24,689 nt of DNA, taken from NCBI GenBank assembly GCA_001579985.1, contig LRSR01010761.1, positions 1 through 24,689 on the forward strand. The letters are read 5' to 3'. This DNA comes from Hypsibius dujardini (lineage: Eukaryota > Tardigrada > Eutardigrada > Parachela > Hypsibiidae). Under the pieces are notes generated by a model. It made no database searches, was not told the DNA's origin, and saw only the letters and a program-made list of their open reading frames with translations. Shown one piece after another: positions 1 through 9,651 of this stretch (position 1 is the stretch's first letter; each line of letters begins with the position of its first letter). The translations under genes and the position numbers were made by a program.

Positions 1-574
1 TGATGCGTTCGTAAAAAAAGTAGGAGAGTGAGACGGCCGGGACGACTTTCGCCAAGGATGGGGAGAGGCCCCGGTAGAGCCCTCTGCGAAGGCCTTCCTC
101 GCGGTAGATGTCTCGCAGATAGCAGAACATTGTTTTGTGAAAGCGTTGTATTTCCAGCGCTTTCGGGTCGTTTGCTTGCATTCGAATTCTCGGTAGTAGC
201 AATGGGTAAACCAGGACGTGGGTGACGCAGGAAGACACGGTACCGCAGCCCAGGAGGACCCAGGCGGGGGGATGAGTCCCTTCTGTGTGGAAGTGATGCT
301 TGTAGAGCTTCTTCATCCGACCATAGATGGCGAAGTCCAGACCCATAGCAGGCACCAACGCAGTAAGGCTCACCTGTTTGCAGCAGAAAATGAAATATCA
401 AGAACAGGAATAACATTCCGATTTGCACGCCAATTAGGATGGCGGTTCTCTGTCTATTTCCTATCATTCGTTGATCATTCGTTCTGTGAACTTTCTTCCT
501 GGCATTTCTACACGCCTGTAAGTTTGCCAGCCTATCTGCCTGTCTGTATGTCTGTCTCTCTGTCTCTCTGTCTG

Positions 575-605
<31 letters not shown>

Positions 606-1972
606 GTCTCTCTGTTTCTCTGTCTCTCTGTCTGTCTGTCTGATTACCTGCCAGCTTGCCTGCCTACCTACCTCTCGGTTTGCCGTCTCCCTATACACAT
701 GTCTGCCTGACTGTCTGACAGGATTATCTGATCCATCCCTTACCCACATTCCGCGATAAAAGGCGAAAAATCCATGAGCACGATACAACTTAGCAAAAGC
801 ATCAAGGATGCCGGTAAACTCCTTCCCGAAGGCCGGTTTCTGCGAGGCCAGCCGCGCTTGCACTACGCCGAATGGATACATAGCCATATGCGACACCAGT
901 CCGGCCATGGATCCGGCGACGAAACGCTCCTGGAATGAGGCAGCCTTTCCGACCGACACGGTGTGATGCGACACCAACTGTTTCTTGACCTCTTCATAGA
1001 CGGCAAATTTGAAAGCAACCTCAGGCATGGTCTTGACCAAGCTGATGTCCAGCCCGCGAAAGAGTGACGCCACACCCTGGTCCACCACGAAGGTACGGAA
1101 GGTCCGGGCCATCGTCTGGAAGCGCGCATCGTGGCCGAACAACTGCATGGTGGTGGTGGCTCGGTCGAAGGGGTACGTCAGGATACGGGCGATGCCACCG
1201 GCAATGCCACCTGCAATCTTAAATTATGAATGAGGAGGAGACGAAAAAATCGTATCAAAAAGTTATGAATACCAAACTAATATTTATTAATATTCATAAT
1301 CTTAACTTGAAATACTAAAAACGTTGCTTTTCTTTAAGAACAAAAATAGGTTTTTTTATTGAAATGAACTCTGTCGGTGAATTAAAACGTATTGCGTATT
1401 TTATCTGAACACAAAAACCATACTGAAACAGGACAAATTTATGAACCATCAATTAATACACCGATTCTAACAATCAACCGATCAATCGTTATTCATCATT
1501 GCATGCATCAGAACCGCCAATCAAGCAATCGACCAATTGATTCGGTGAACAACTCTTGACGATCAGTGTTCTGTCTGAGGGACCTCCCCTAGCCAAGCCA
1601 GCCGCCCAGCTCTGCGCACGTACCAGATAATCAACGCGCGGGCTACGCAGCGTATTCCACAGGCCCAAGGTCGAGGGATCACCGAGATGGGCTGTGTAGC
1701 GAGCATTTTCGGCCGTTGCCAGCACAGGAAGGCTTCCTCGTCCTGCACGATAGTCAAATTAGTCCGCCGCCGTCAGTACATTAATCAATTTTTTAAACAA
1801 TCATTACGAAGAACGACACTCGCATTAGTAGTATTGCAGCAGTACCAGTATCGAGAAACGGCCGATCCCAATTGATGTCGCCCTTCCGGTCCTGTCCGTC
1901 CGGGTCGGGGTTCAGCATTTGTGGATCGGAAATTGAAGGAATGGACTTGGCGGTCGCCGTCGGATTCGACAT
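1..1972 (-). CDS. Mitochondrial carrier (SLC25), SCaMC/ATP-Mg-Pi-carrier-like; 3' end truncated by window
   Basis: Exons on the minus strand: 1972-1846, 1742-1624, 1217-744, 373-<1. Frames close at every junction (phases 1, 0, 0). The ATG at 1972 has an in-frame TAA five codons upstream. The product is an inner-mitochondrial-membrane solute carrier. After an N-terminal region of about 80 residues the three carrier repeats appear: 'IAGGIAGGIAR' with PFDRATTTMQ, then 'AGSMAGLVSHMAMYPFGVVQARLA', then 'VYPLLLPRIRMQA' followed by 'GLYRGLSPSLAKVVPAVSLSYFFYE'. The last motif and the PLxLxRxRMQ third signature resemble the calcium-regulated ATP-Mg/phosphate carriers (SLC25A23/24/25). No complete EF-hand is seen. 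The stretch DPDGQDRKGDINWD in exon 1 could be a decayed one. In repeat 2 the usual acidic and basic residues of PxExxK are G and Q. Substrate is inferred from family resemblance only; another SLC25 member is possible. The acceptor at 1218 is AAG, the weakest junction. Confidence 0.88.
531..650. repeat. (TGTC)n/(TCTC)n tetranucleotide array in carrier intron 3
   Basis: Imperfect TGTC repeat with interspersed TCTC units on the plus strand, trailing into degenerate TGCC/TACC units up to about 720. It lies in the 370-bp intron between carrier exons 3 and 4. The intron sense strand therefore reads GACA. Confidence 0.95.
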
Positions 1973-2214
1973 GCTTTGTGACCATTAAGCTCAACGAGAG
2001 AGGAAAATTGTACGGATAATGAACGCCCAGTTGCCAACTAGTAAGAAAATGGAGTAAATAAAAGTAATGCAGTAGTCCGTACTCGTGCACATGCTGTAAA
2101 ACAGCTGATCACCAGATCGCGTCCCATTCAACCAAACGATCAATCAATTACGGCAAGCCTGCGGCTCATTACTCTGCTTCATCAATGTCTGTGTTTGCTA
2201 AAAGCCCTCACTGT

Positions 2215-2402
2215 CTGTTCTGTGTATCTGTCTGTCTGTCTGTCTGTCTGTTCTGTGTGTGTGTTTCAGTCTGTCTGTCTGTCTGTCTGTCTGTCTGCTG
2301 TCTGTCTTTTCTGTGTGTGTGTGTGTTTCAGTCTGTCTGTATGTCTGCCTGTTTGTCTGTCCGTCTTTATGTATGTCTGCCTGTCCGTCTGTTGGCTTGC
2401 CT
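2215..2402. repeat. TGTC array with an internal direct duplication
   Basis: Plus-strand TGTC/TGCC units. A segment of the form TCTGTGTGTG(TG)nTTTCAG followed by TGTC units occurs twice (around 2250 and 2309). A block containing a GT run has therefore been duplicated inside the array. Intergenic. Confidence 0.95.
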
Positions 2403-2650
2403 GAAAGTGGACGCTAACACGGAACTACAGCCCGAATTTGTGCACACACCGTACCAGACTGTACCAGTACGCGTCGTGTACTGTATGAGAGACGAGTACA
2501 GTACGACAAGACTGCAAGTAAACAAACGAAGGCAATGGAACTAGACACTGCTGCTCGGTTGAACCGGTTCTACGTCACGTTCCATAAATTTCATTAAATT
2601 TTGGTTCACAAACATGAACGTGATTCCCTTTGCAATAACAGCAGCTATAT

Positions 2651-2656
2651 TTTATT
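2651..2656 (-). terminator. Candidate poly(A) signal for ARFRP1 (AATAAA on minus strand)
   Basis: The only AATAAA noticed downstream of the ARFRP1 stop on its strand, about 395 nt past the stop codon. It predicts a 3' UTR that includes the 31-bp triplicate. Weak on its own, since the region is AT-rich. Confidence 0.3.
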
Positions 2657-2945
2657 GGAATATTGGCCAGAAACTGCCCGCTGGGAAAGAGGAACCAGGC
2701 TCACGCTTCATGGAATCCTTAACTAATTCTGCGCATACAAAACTATAATTGCTTTTAAAAGGTATCGACGTAGCAGCTGTTCTCTTTGTGTCCGGTTAAG
2801 TTGTCAATTGAGAAGTGTCGCGGAGGGATCTTTTCCTGCCGGTGTTGCAGTCGGAACGTGCGTTCATCTTCCACGAACAAGCACTGAGGGGATAGCAGCC
2901 CTTCGAGTAGGCGGCAGACCGCGTGCAGGATTATCACAGAGTTTT

Positions 2946-3037
2946 GGTAAACCGTTTCGGAGGACGGGAAGTAGTCGGTAAACCGTTTCGGAGGACGGGA
3001 AGTGGTCGGTAACCGTTTCGGAGGACGGGAAGTGGTC
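2946..3037. repeat. Three tandem 31-bp units immediately after the ARFRP1 stop
   Basis: Units at 2946-2976, 2977-3007 and 3008-3037 share the core GGTAAACCGTTTCGGAGG and end AGTRGTC. Units 1 and 2 differ by one base; unit 3 has lost one A. A partial GGTAAGGGTAAAC links the array to the stop codon at 3050-3052, so the repeat starts within about 13 bp of the coding end and probably lies in the 3' UTR. Confidence 0.95.
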
Positions 3038-3049
3038 GGTAAGGGTAAA

Positions 3050-5238
3050 CTATGCGCCATTGACCGGTGGCCGCAGTGTGTTGAGCTTGACCTGGGAGAC
3101 GAGCCAGTCCACTCCTTCACGGACACCAGAACTGTAAGGAGAATTTCGCCGTTATAACATAATTAGACTATGTACTCAAACGATCCTTTCCTATACGTGA
3201 AGGCTGGAAGGAACACGGCTCATTTCCACTTTCCCAGCATCTGGAGCGACGCGGCCTGGACCGGTCCGCTTTTGACGAATCTGATGAACTTGAGAGGAAG
3301 TGAAACATAAAAGACCCCGTCGAACGTTAGCAAGAAACGGCAAGATGTTTAATAAAGTATCAGAAAATAAAATAGACTTTAATTAAGTGACAAATTGTTT
3401 TTAAATATCTGTTAATTTAAGTATTTTCGCCTTATTGTTTTGAATTTTTGTAAAGTATTCCCCGGGGGCTATCAACGGTTCATTTTTTAAGACCGTTTCT
3501 TCAAAAACGGTCTAGAAGTTACGTGTCCAGGGTGCGCCGTTACAGGTGGTGGCAAAGTCAAAATTCTTCCCTCCGGGTCCTCTCTTTGCAATGCAGCGTA
3601 CCCAACTAATGCGGAACAACCGAACGCGGAGCATTCCCTTCGACCGATGTAGGGTGCACCGGCCGCTGCCAAACTGGACTTGATTTCCGCCACAAGCATA
3701 CAACCCTGCAACGAAGAAAGACCATTTAACCTAATAATAAATCAACAACGAATCGACGATTAGATGAGTAATACTGTACATCAGAAACTGTGTACCGAAA
3801 GCAGCTCTAGGACCGTATAGACAGCTTAATACTATGAGGAAAAGGCTCTGGAATGGGCTACCGGGTAGCAGGGGGCGCTCTGTCGCAACTTAATCGAAAA
3901 CGGATGAGTCATCGTATAGTCGGCGACCTCTATAGTGAGTTTTTCCAACCGTCCAATTATTTCGTTTTTTAAACATGTTCCCACAACTTTTCTTTATATC
4001 TGATATGTGTTCTATCGGAGTTATCGATTATTCTCTGTCGTTTAAGACCTTGGTGATAGCCAAAATCTGTCTGGAAGTTCTGATTCCAGGGTGGCCCATT
4101 CCAAGACTCCTCCCGCATACCGTATAAAGATCACTCGTAACGATCTAACTAGCCTGTCTAAAATATACAGCATCTCCATTTGTCTGTCATTTACCTGCCT
4201 AAATGTACTGTATATCCATTTGTCTGTGTGCGCCTGTCTGAATGTCTGTCCAAACCCTGAACGACTGTGCTATCTACAAAAACTGTGACAACTCGAATAA
4301 AATACCTCGACATCCTGCTTGTTTGCCAACAGGAGCAGAGGAATACCATCCAGATGTTGATTATGAATCATCTTCGCTGAAACAAACAAATCCGTAGGCA
4401 TTCACTCACACCTTCATTCAAGTCAGCTGATTAGATAAACCAACTGATTGATTGCTTCCTTGATTGACTGCTTTCTTGACTGACCGAAAGCGTCTCGAGT
4501 TTCCCCGAGTCTATCGCGGTCCCCCGAGTCCACCACGTAAACGATTGCATGGCAATCGGCGTAGTACTTGTCCCACAGCGCTTGAAGCTCCTCTTGACCT
4601 AAAAAACGAATTGAAGAAAGAAAGCATACAAGTGCTGCGATGGAGCAGCAGCGATAGGTAGATTGGATCAAGGAAAACCAAACCTCCAAGGTCCCAGAAA
4701 CTTAGCCGTACTCCGCCAATGTCAATCCGTCCAACTGAAATAAAAAACTCAATATCAAGCAGCGTAAGGAAACAAGGTAAAATTGGAAAAGTACAAGGCC
4801 TAGTTAGATCAATCAAGCAATCAATTCGCAGCACGAGCGTTCATCGATCACTCAATCAACTAACAAGCTGAATATAATGCCCGACAAAGCCAATAAACAA
4901 CAATCAGTTCGAACAATCCAACAACCAACTGAAACAATCTCATTAGATTTGAGGAGTGGTGAAAACGTACTGTTCAGACCAACTGTGGCAGTGATCTTCT
5001 GTGGATTGAGTCCGACGTAGGCTGGATTAAACTGCGTCCTAGCTTGCTCCAAAAGTGTCTGCAACGATACAATCAACCAAACACACAGGAGGTGAACTCC
5101 TGCTATTGATCGTCGTGCTTACAGCTGACTGATTGAAAATCTTACTGTTTTCCCAGCATTGTCCAAACCGAGGATTAAAACGAAATATTCGTCCTTTTGT
5201 GTGCACCGCTTGTAAAGACCGTGTAGGAGATGAAACAT
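3050..5238 (-). CDS. ARFRP1: ADP-ribosylation factor-related protein 1 (ARF-family small GTPase)
   Basis: Seven exons on the minus strand: 5238-5146, 5058-4971, 4734-4684, 4598-4485, 4376-4306, 3705-3602, 3131-3050. The spliced length is 603 nt, giving 200 aa, close to the roughly 201 aa of vertebrate ARFRP1. Visible GTPase motifs: P-loop GLDNAGKT (exon 1), ITATVGLN switch I (exon 2), WDLGGQEELQALWDKYY (exons 3-4; G3 and switch II), LANKQDVE (G4 NKxD, exon 5), CSALVG (G5, exons 6-7) and the C-terminal GVREGVDWLV helix. The start MFHLLHGLYKR lacks the N-myristoylated Gly2 of classical ARFs, as in ARFRP1. The QEELQ(A/S)LWDKYY block and the GVREG tail separate it from ARF, ARL and SAR1. Known role: trans-Golgi GTPase that recruits ARL1 and golgins. 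Donors are GT throughout (GTAAGA, GTACGT, GTTTGG, GTCAGT, GTATTT, GTACGC). It is transcribed divergently from the SANT gene. Confidence 0.96.
3491..3512. other. Perfect 8-bp hairpin in ARFRP1 last intron
   Basis: GACCGTTT and AAACGGTC flank a 6-nt spacer. It lies in the intron between exons 6 and 7. No function is evident, and it may be chance. Confidence 0.5.
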
Positions 5239-5515
5239 TTTTTTGCGGAATGGAGGCAGTATTATTTTTATTATTATTTAATATTTGAGGAAATCATAGT
5301 GCAGCGGAACGGGGAACAAAATGTTCGGTTGCGGAAAACAATTTGTTCGGTAGCATAGAATAGTATGTTCAGCCATAGATGAATATATTTAGAACTTAGA
5401 AGTAAACCCTGTTCTCTTTAATCTCATGGTTTAGCCAATCCACTCTGCTTTAGCCGCGGAGAAGAGTGAGGAGAACATTTTCCAAATTTTCCAAATTTTC
5501 TTCTAGGCAAAAAAA
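5239..5515. promoter_or_regulatory. Divergent promoter region, ARFRP1 / SANT gene
   Basis: Only 277 bp separate the two start codons, which face away from each other. No TATA box is evident in a fixed position. The right edge (5478-5506) is a pyrimidine-rich tract, with ATTTTCCAA repeated, ending in CTTCTAG ten bases before the ATG. This looks like a splice acceptor, so the plus-strand gene may have a 5' UTR intron or receive a trans-spliced leader. Confidence 0.55.
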
Positions 5516-7508
5516 ATGTTTTCTCCGCATCTTCATGCCAGTTCGTCAAGCACGCTATCTTCCTCTGCATCAGCTTCAACGGAAGGGCCGGTCGCAGTTA
5601 AACTTTACTGCGATCGATGGAGCCAAGCGCTCCGAGGAATGGCTGGAGAAACAAAAAATCTCACTGAGGCGTTGATCAAATGGGTAAAGACATTTTTTGC
5701 ATCATCAAAGTGTCTAAAGTAAAGGATAAATAAAAACTTCGTCATTTGGGAATCTAGCTGGCTTACGATCAGAGTACGCCGGACCAGCGACCGGGAGGCC
5801 AAAAGTGGACCAACGGTAAATATTTTGTCCGTCTTGTTAATCAGTCAATCAACGAATGCCGATACACGTCAATCCATCAATGTCTTTGTGTTCCTATCAA
5901 TTCACCAATCAATCAAAGGCTGTCCCGCGCTAATTTCTGGTATTCAGTTTCTCGTTCCTCCGGACCGATCCTAGCGTCTTGTGAATTTCATTTGATTGGT
6001 GGTATTTTTCAGAGGAACAGGATATGCTGAAGCAAGCGTTGACGCTGTACGGCGACGATATGGACAAGATTTGCGAGGCGCTACCCATGAGGACGGAACA
6101 GGCCATTCGTGCGGCTGTCAAACGGAAACTCGATCCCAAATTCTGGCAGCAAATCGGACCGCTGAAGAAGCGAAGCAAGGCGGTCGAGCTGGAGGACAAC
6201 TCCCCGCTGGCTTGCTATTTCGTAAGTATTCATAGTGCGGTAAATTAGTAATTGAAGAGATGTCATTTTTGAGTTCATTGTGTATGCATTGGTCGAATTG
6301 ATTGATTGATTGATAATAGCAATCAACTTTTGTGAAAAAAAAGTACTAATGATGGGCTCTGTTATATATGAATTTGTATTTCCTTACGAACATAAATTTC
6401 TTATGAATTTCTAATCTGATATGGGGTTAGCGATGCTTCGGTCAATCTCCGTTTTGAATTTTGCTCAATGTGCGATCTTACCTATTCAATTGTTGGTTTC
6501 TTTGTAACAGGACCCGGAACCGTCCACTCAAGATGGTACTGTACCAGGATAAAGCAACCCTTCTGTTGATTTGTCCTTCCAACATGTATTTTGTTTTTGT
6601 TTTTGGTAGAACCGATCGCTACTTCCCAACAACGCCATCAGTCACCGGAGAAGGTAAGCATACCGTTCATGGGGAGCTCTAGACCTGTCTGTCACTTCTG
6701 AGGATTTGTCTTGCGTTGTTGTCCGGATTCCTGAGAATCTCTTCTCCCTCCCGAAGCAATTTTCGAAGCAATTTTCGTTTGCTTTTTTCAGACTGCAAAT
6801 GCTGAAAACCACAAACCGGGATGGTTCTTCCACGGTTCGTTTTCAGAACTCAGATCTCTTAACAGACTGAACTCAGATCTCTTAACAGACTGAACTCGGC
6901 AAATCAACAATATTGTGTCTGTTTTTTCCCTAAAATATATAGAAGCGGGCGTCGAACTGACCGACCAAGACTTCCTCTCCCTTCTGGAGGAGGATCCGGT
7001 GATCCTGGAGGGCGCCATGACCATGTCGGGCATCCCCGTGCCGACACCGATCCGCGTGCCGGATGAGGCGCCGCCGATGCTGCAGGAGCGCCACTCCACC
7101 GCGCAGGACTTTATCTTTCTTCAAAACTTCAAAATGCCGCTGCTGGAGCTGGCGAAAGAGCTGCACGTCTTCAGGCAGCGCCCTGCACCGCTTTCTCCAG
7201 TGGAATTGCAGCCACCGCCAGCGGTTGCCGCTGTTTGCGTGCAGCCTGCGTTGAAATTGCCCTTCCAACCGGCACCTATTCCTCAACCTTCACCTATAGG
7301 AACAGATGGCAATCAGCCTGTTCCCGAAACTGCGGACGCGGATGAAGACCAAGGACATTCTAAGGATATTCCCAGGACGGCTCACGGGGAGACTCACGGG
7401 GAGACTGAGTCGACCGATCAGGTTGATGTCGCTGTCGCAGATGGGATCGCGGTCGGTCCCGATCTCGAGCTTGCGAATGCATTGGCCAGTTTGAATGATC
7501 TTGTTTAA
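5516..7508 (+). CDS. SANT/Myb-domain protein, BAP18-like chromatin complex subunit
   Basis: Exons: 5516-5683, 5773-5815, 6013-6221, 6511-6535, 6610-6653, 6792-6834, 6943-7508. Phases 0, 1, 0, 1, 0, 1 all close, giving 1098 nt and 365 aa. A Ser-rich start is followed by a SANT domain: QKWTNEEQDMLKQALTLYG, DDMDKICEALPMRTEQA and IRAAVKRKL. Spacing and motifs match BAP18/C17orf49, including NLTEAL before GGQKWT (compare ELTMQL before AGAKWT) and AVKRKL (compare TVKRKV). BAP18 is a nuclear component of MLL/NURF-type complexes that reads promoter chromatin. Here the protein is about twice the usual length. The large last exon (about 188 codons) is acidic and Pro-rich, with ELTDQDFLSLLEEDP and a THGETHGE repeat, and ends in ALASLNDLV. 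Exons 4-6 are tiny and rest on splice sites and phase alone; exon 6 (donor GTTCGT) is the least sure. Another SANT family remains possible. Confidence 0.72.
6847..6892. repeat. 23-bp tandem duplication in the SANT gene intron 6
   Basis: Two exact adjacent copies (6847-6869, 6870-6892) beginning AACTCAGATC, followed by a partial third copy (AACTC). It lies about 50 bp upstream of the acceptor of the large last exon. Confidence 0.95.
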
Positions 7509-7812
7509 TTACATCTTGTATCAACGTCTCAGTATTTTCAACAACTTCTGCTTCGTTTTCATCTCGACAGGCGGTTGTGAGTTCAGTTAGGAAAGTTATC
7601 TCGGGACTCTATCACATGAAGGTAGATCACGTTATATCATTTCTTTTTTCCATAATTTTGCTTTTTCCTTATTCACTGCGACGGTTTGGCGCTTTATTCT
7701 TCGTCGTCAAGAGGAGTTGGGCAGGCCTTGGGTCGAGCTCCCTGAAACAGAAATTGTTCTGTTCTGTTTTATAAACGTTTTTGATGGTCGCTCGTGTTGC
7801 TTGTCTCCGGCT
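7509..7812. other. Convergent 3' region between the SANT gene and GILT-A
   Basis: The two genes end tail to tail about 304 bp apart. The segment presumably holds the 3' UTR of the SANT gene. I found no clear plus-strand AATAAA and no further coding exon. Confidence 0.5.
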
Positions 7813-7817
7813 TTATT
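7812..7817 (-). terminator. AATAAA poly(A) signal overlapping the GILT-A stop codon
   Basis: The last codons read GAA TAA A, so AATAAA contains the stop. With cleavage usually 10-30 nt downstream, GILT-A would have an extremely short 3' UTR. Confidence 0.6.
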
Positions 7818-9028
7818 CTTTTACCGTATATGTGTCGCAGACGAGTTTGAGCAGGTCGGAAACTGCCTCACCCTGGATCGTTCCGTTGTGGACCTTTTTC
7901 ATATGAGAAAAGAATTGTAAACACCCGCATTTGACCACAGAAAGGTTATACGATTGCCAGTGTCTAGTAGTCACTGCCTACTTACGCCGTTCACAACGAT
8001 CCACGGAACCCAGTTCAGAGCGGGATTGAGGGCTTCGGTTTTCAAGCCCATTCGGTGCTCTAACTCATTGCCGAGCTTGTCTTCCGCGCATCGGCTCAAC
8101 TTGTGCCAGCTGAAGTGTTCTTTCTTGGCACACTAAACAATTTCCTCCAAATAGTCAGCAAGGCAAGCCAAAAGCATAGCAGGATCGAATTTGCATGGCA
8201 ATGTCTGCCTGTCTGCCTGCTTGTTTCCCTATCTGTCTGTCTGTTTGTTTGTCTGTCTGTCTATCTGCCTGTTTGTCTGTCTACCTGTCTATTTGTTTGT
8301 TTTGTCTGTCTGCCTGTCCATTTGTCCGTCCGTCCTGCACATGCTAAAAAGACGCAATCTCTCGTACCGCTTCCTGGATCGTAGCGTTGGAAGGGTCCTC
8401 GCTGTTTTCGATGCAGTAGATAAAGTCCAGCAGTTTCTTGTCCAAACGATGACGGCGGTGATGGTGGTGCTTACTGTAGAAGTGCAGAGCACAGGTCTAC
8501 AAAAGAAACTTCCTCGTAACCCACTTCCTCCATCCTGTGGGGAGTCTATTACAATTAATTGTTCTACAATCTACTGTACAAGTCATACCGTCAGCATATT
8601 GGTTGCGCACTCCTTCGGGCCGTGCTGGCAAGTGTAATTCCATGTCTTATCAGGATTTTGCACCTCCTACCAATGAGAATACGGTATATTGCCCCATTAT
8701 GAATTGCACAAGGGAATGGGGAATTGGAAAGGGTACAGCACAGGTGTAACAAGTTACAAAATCCTACCGTCGCCTTGCCGTAAGGGTAGACCTTGATGTT
8801 CATGACATGTCCGACCTTATTGGCGGTCGGATAGAGCTGGGTCTCGATGAAGTTCCGCGAGTCCGGGCACAGCGTCTCATAGTACACTTCCAGATCCACC
8901 AGTGGGGCGTGCGCCTCGAGCCAGTTGCCGTCCGCGTCCACCACCGCGTCAGTCTCCGTCCGGCCGGACACCGCCCACAGCGACAGCAGCGCCACCAGGC
9001 AAACGAAGAGAATCGTTCGCGTACTCAT
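7813..9028 (-). CDS. GILT-like lysosomal thiol reductase, copy A
   Basis: Exons on the minus strand: 9028-8768, 8645-8589, 8496-8368, 8132-7986, 7893-7813. All introns are phase 0, giving 224 aa. A signal peptide ([17 protein letters not shown]) leads to the active-site block YYETLCPDSRNF. The GILT signature CQHGxxECxxNxxxxC is complete across exons 2-3 ([16 protein letters not shown]). [30 protein letters not shown] and a terminal LLKLVCDTY follow. The family (GILT/IFI30) reduces disulfides of proteins at low pH in lysosomes. The active-site pair is CPDS, so the second cysteine is Ser, as in many invertebrate members. N-glycosylation sites NYT and NAT are present. A His/Arg-rich insert, KHHHHRRHR in exon 3, is absent from copies B and C. 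The short tail lacks the C-terminal Cys of copy B. It is the downstream-most of three tandem copies. Confidence 0.94.
8205..8335. repeat. TGTC array in GILT-A intron 3
   Basis: Plus-strand TGTC/TGTT/TGCC units filling most of the 235-bp intron between exons 3 and 4. Sense orientation GACA. Confidence 0.95.
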
Positions 9029-9651
9029 GGTTCGCAATATATATTTTGCAGTTCTAGAGGATTGAAAGAATAGAAGCAATGCCCAAGTTATACGCACACC
9101 AAGTTATAAAGTGAGAAGTGTGTATTTGAAGGCAGCTTTATATGTATCACTCGACCGAATTAGTGGTCGGTCGGTTCGGTTTCCGACTATCTCGTCATAT
9201 CCGATAAGACGTCATGTTTCCGGAGGGACCTTTGCTCGCTTGACGGGTGGTCTTTTCTACTAGTTATGGATGGAATGAGATTATACGGCATATTTACGGC
9301 AGGAAAAGCCTCGGACTATTGTTGCCATATGTCAGACTCTAAAAGATAGACAGACGAAACGACACCCCTTGACGACTGGGCTCTGGAAGTTCTCCGTGAC
9401 TCGAACCGTGCGAACCACAAACTTGATTCGCTGCACAAGGAGTGTCGGTGTGTAGCACACATGGAATGCCCCCTTTGACAAATTTTATCACGGTTAACTA
9501 GTTAGGACATCACCATGTGCCCACCGCAGACATCACGAGTCAGACATGACTGGTGTTTTCAGATAGCATTCGCAGATGCCCTAATCCGAAACACCGAAAA
9601 TGTTCACTTTTAATCATAATGAAAGGGAAATGAGAAGAAGTTTGTGTCCAC
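9029..9651. other. Intergenic, GILT-A 5' flank and GILT-B 3' flank
   Basis: No gene seen. It contains the presumed GILT-A promoter and the GILT-B 3' UTR. No obvious TATA box at a fixed distance from the GILT-A ATG; AATATATATTTTG at about 9036-9048 is AT-rich but very close to the start. Confidence 0.5.
9609..9614 (-). terminator. Candidate poly(A) signal for GILT-B (ATTAAA)
   Basis: ATTAAA on the minus strand about 40 nt past the GILT-B stop codon; the commonest variant of AATAAA at a plausible distance. Confidence 0.45.

Larger units (their letters stand above)
1973..3049. other. Intergenic region between the carrier start and the ARFRP1 stop
   Basis: It holds the 5' flank of the carrier gene, the TGTC array at about 2215-2400, an ordinary AT-rich stretch, and the 31-bp triplicate just beyond the ARFRP1 stop. 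No open frame here has support as a gene. Confidence 0.6.

Noticed and set aside
863-1129. 88-codon minus-strand frame starting MRASRRWPGP
   Set aside because: Shadow of carrier exon 3 in the wrong frame; the correct frame encodes the SLC25 motifs.
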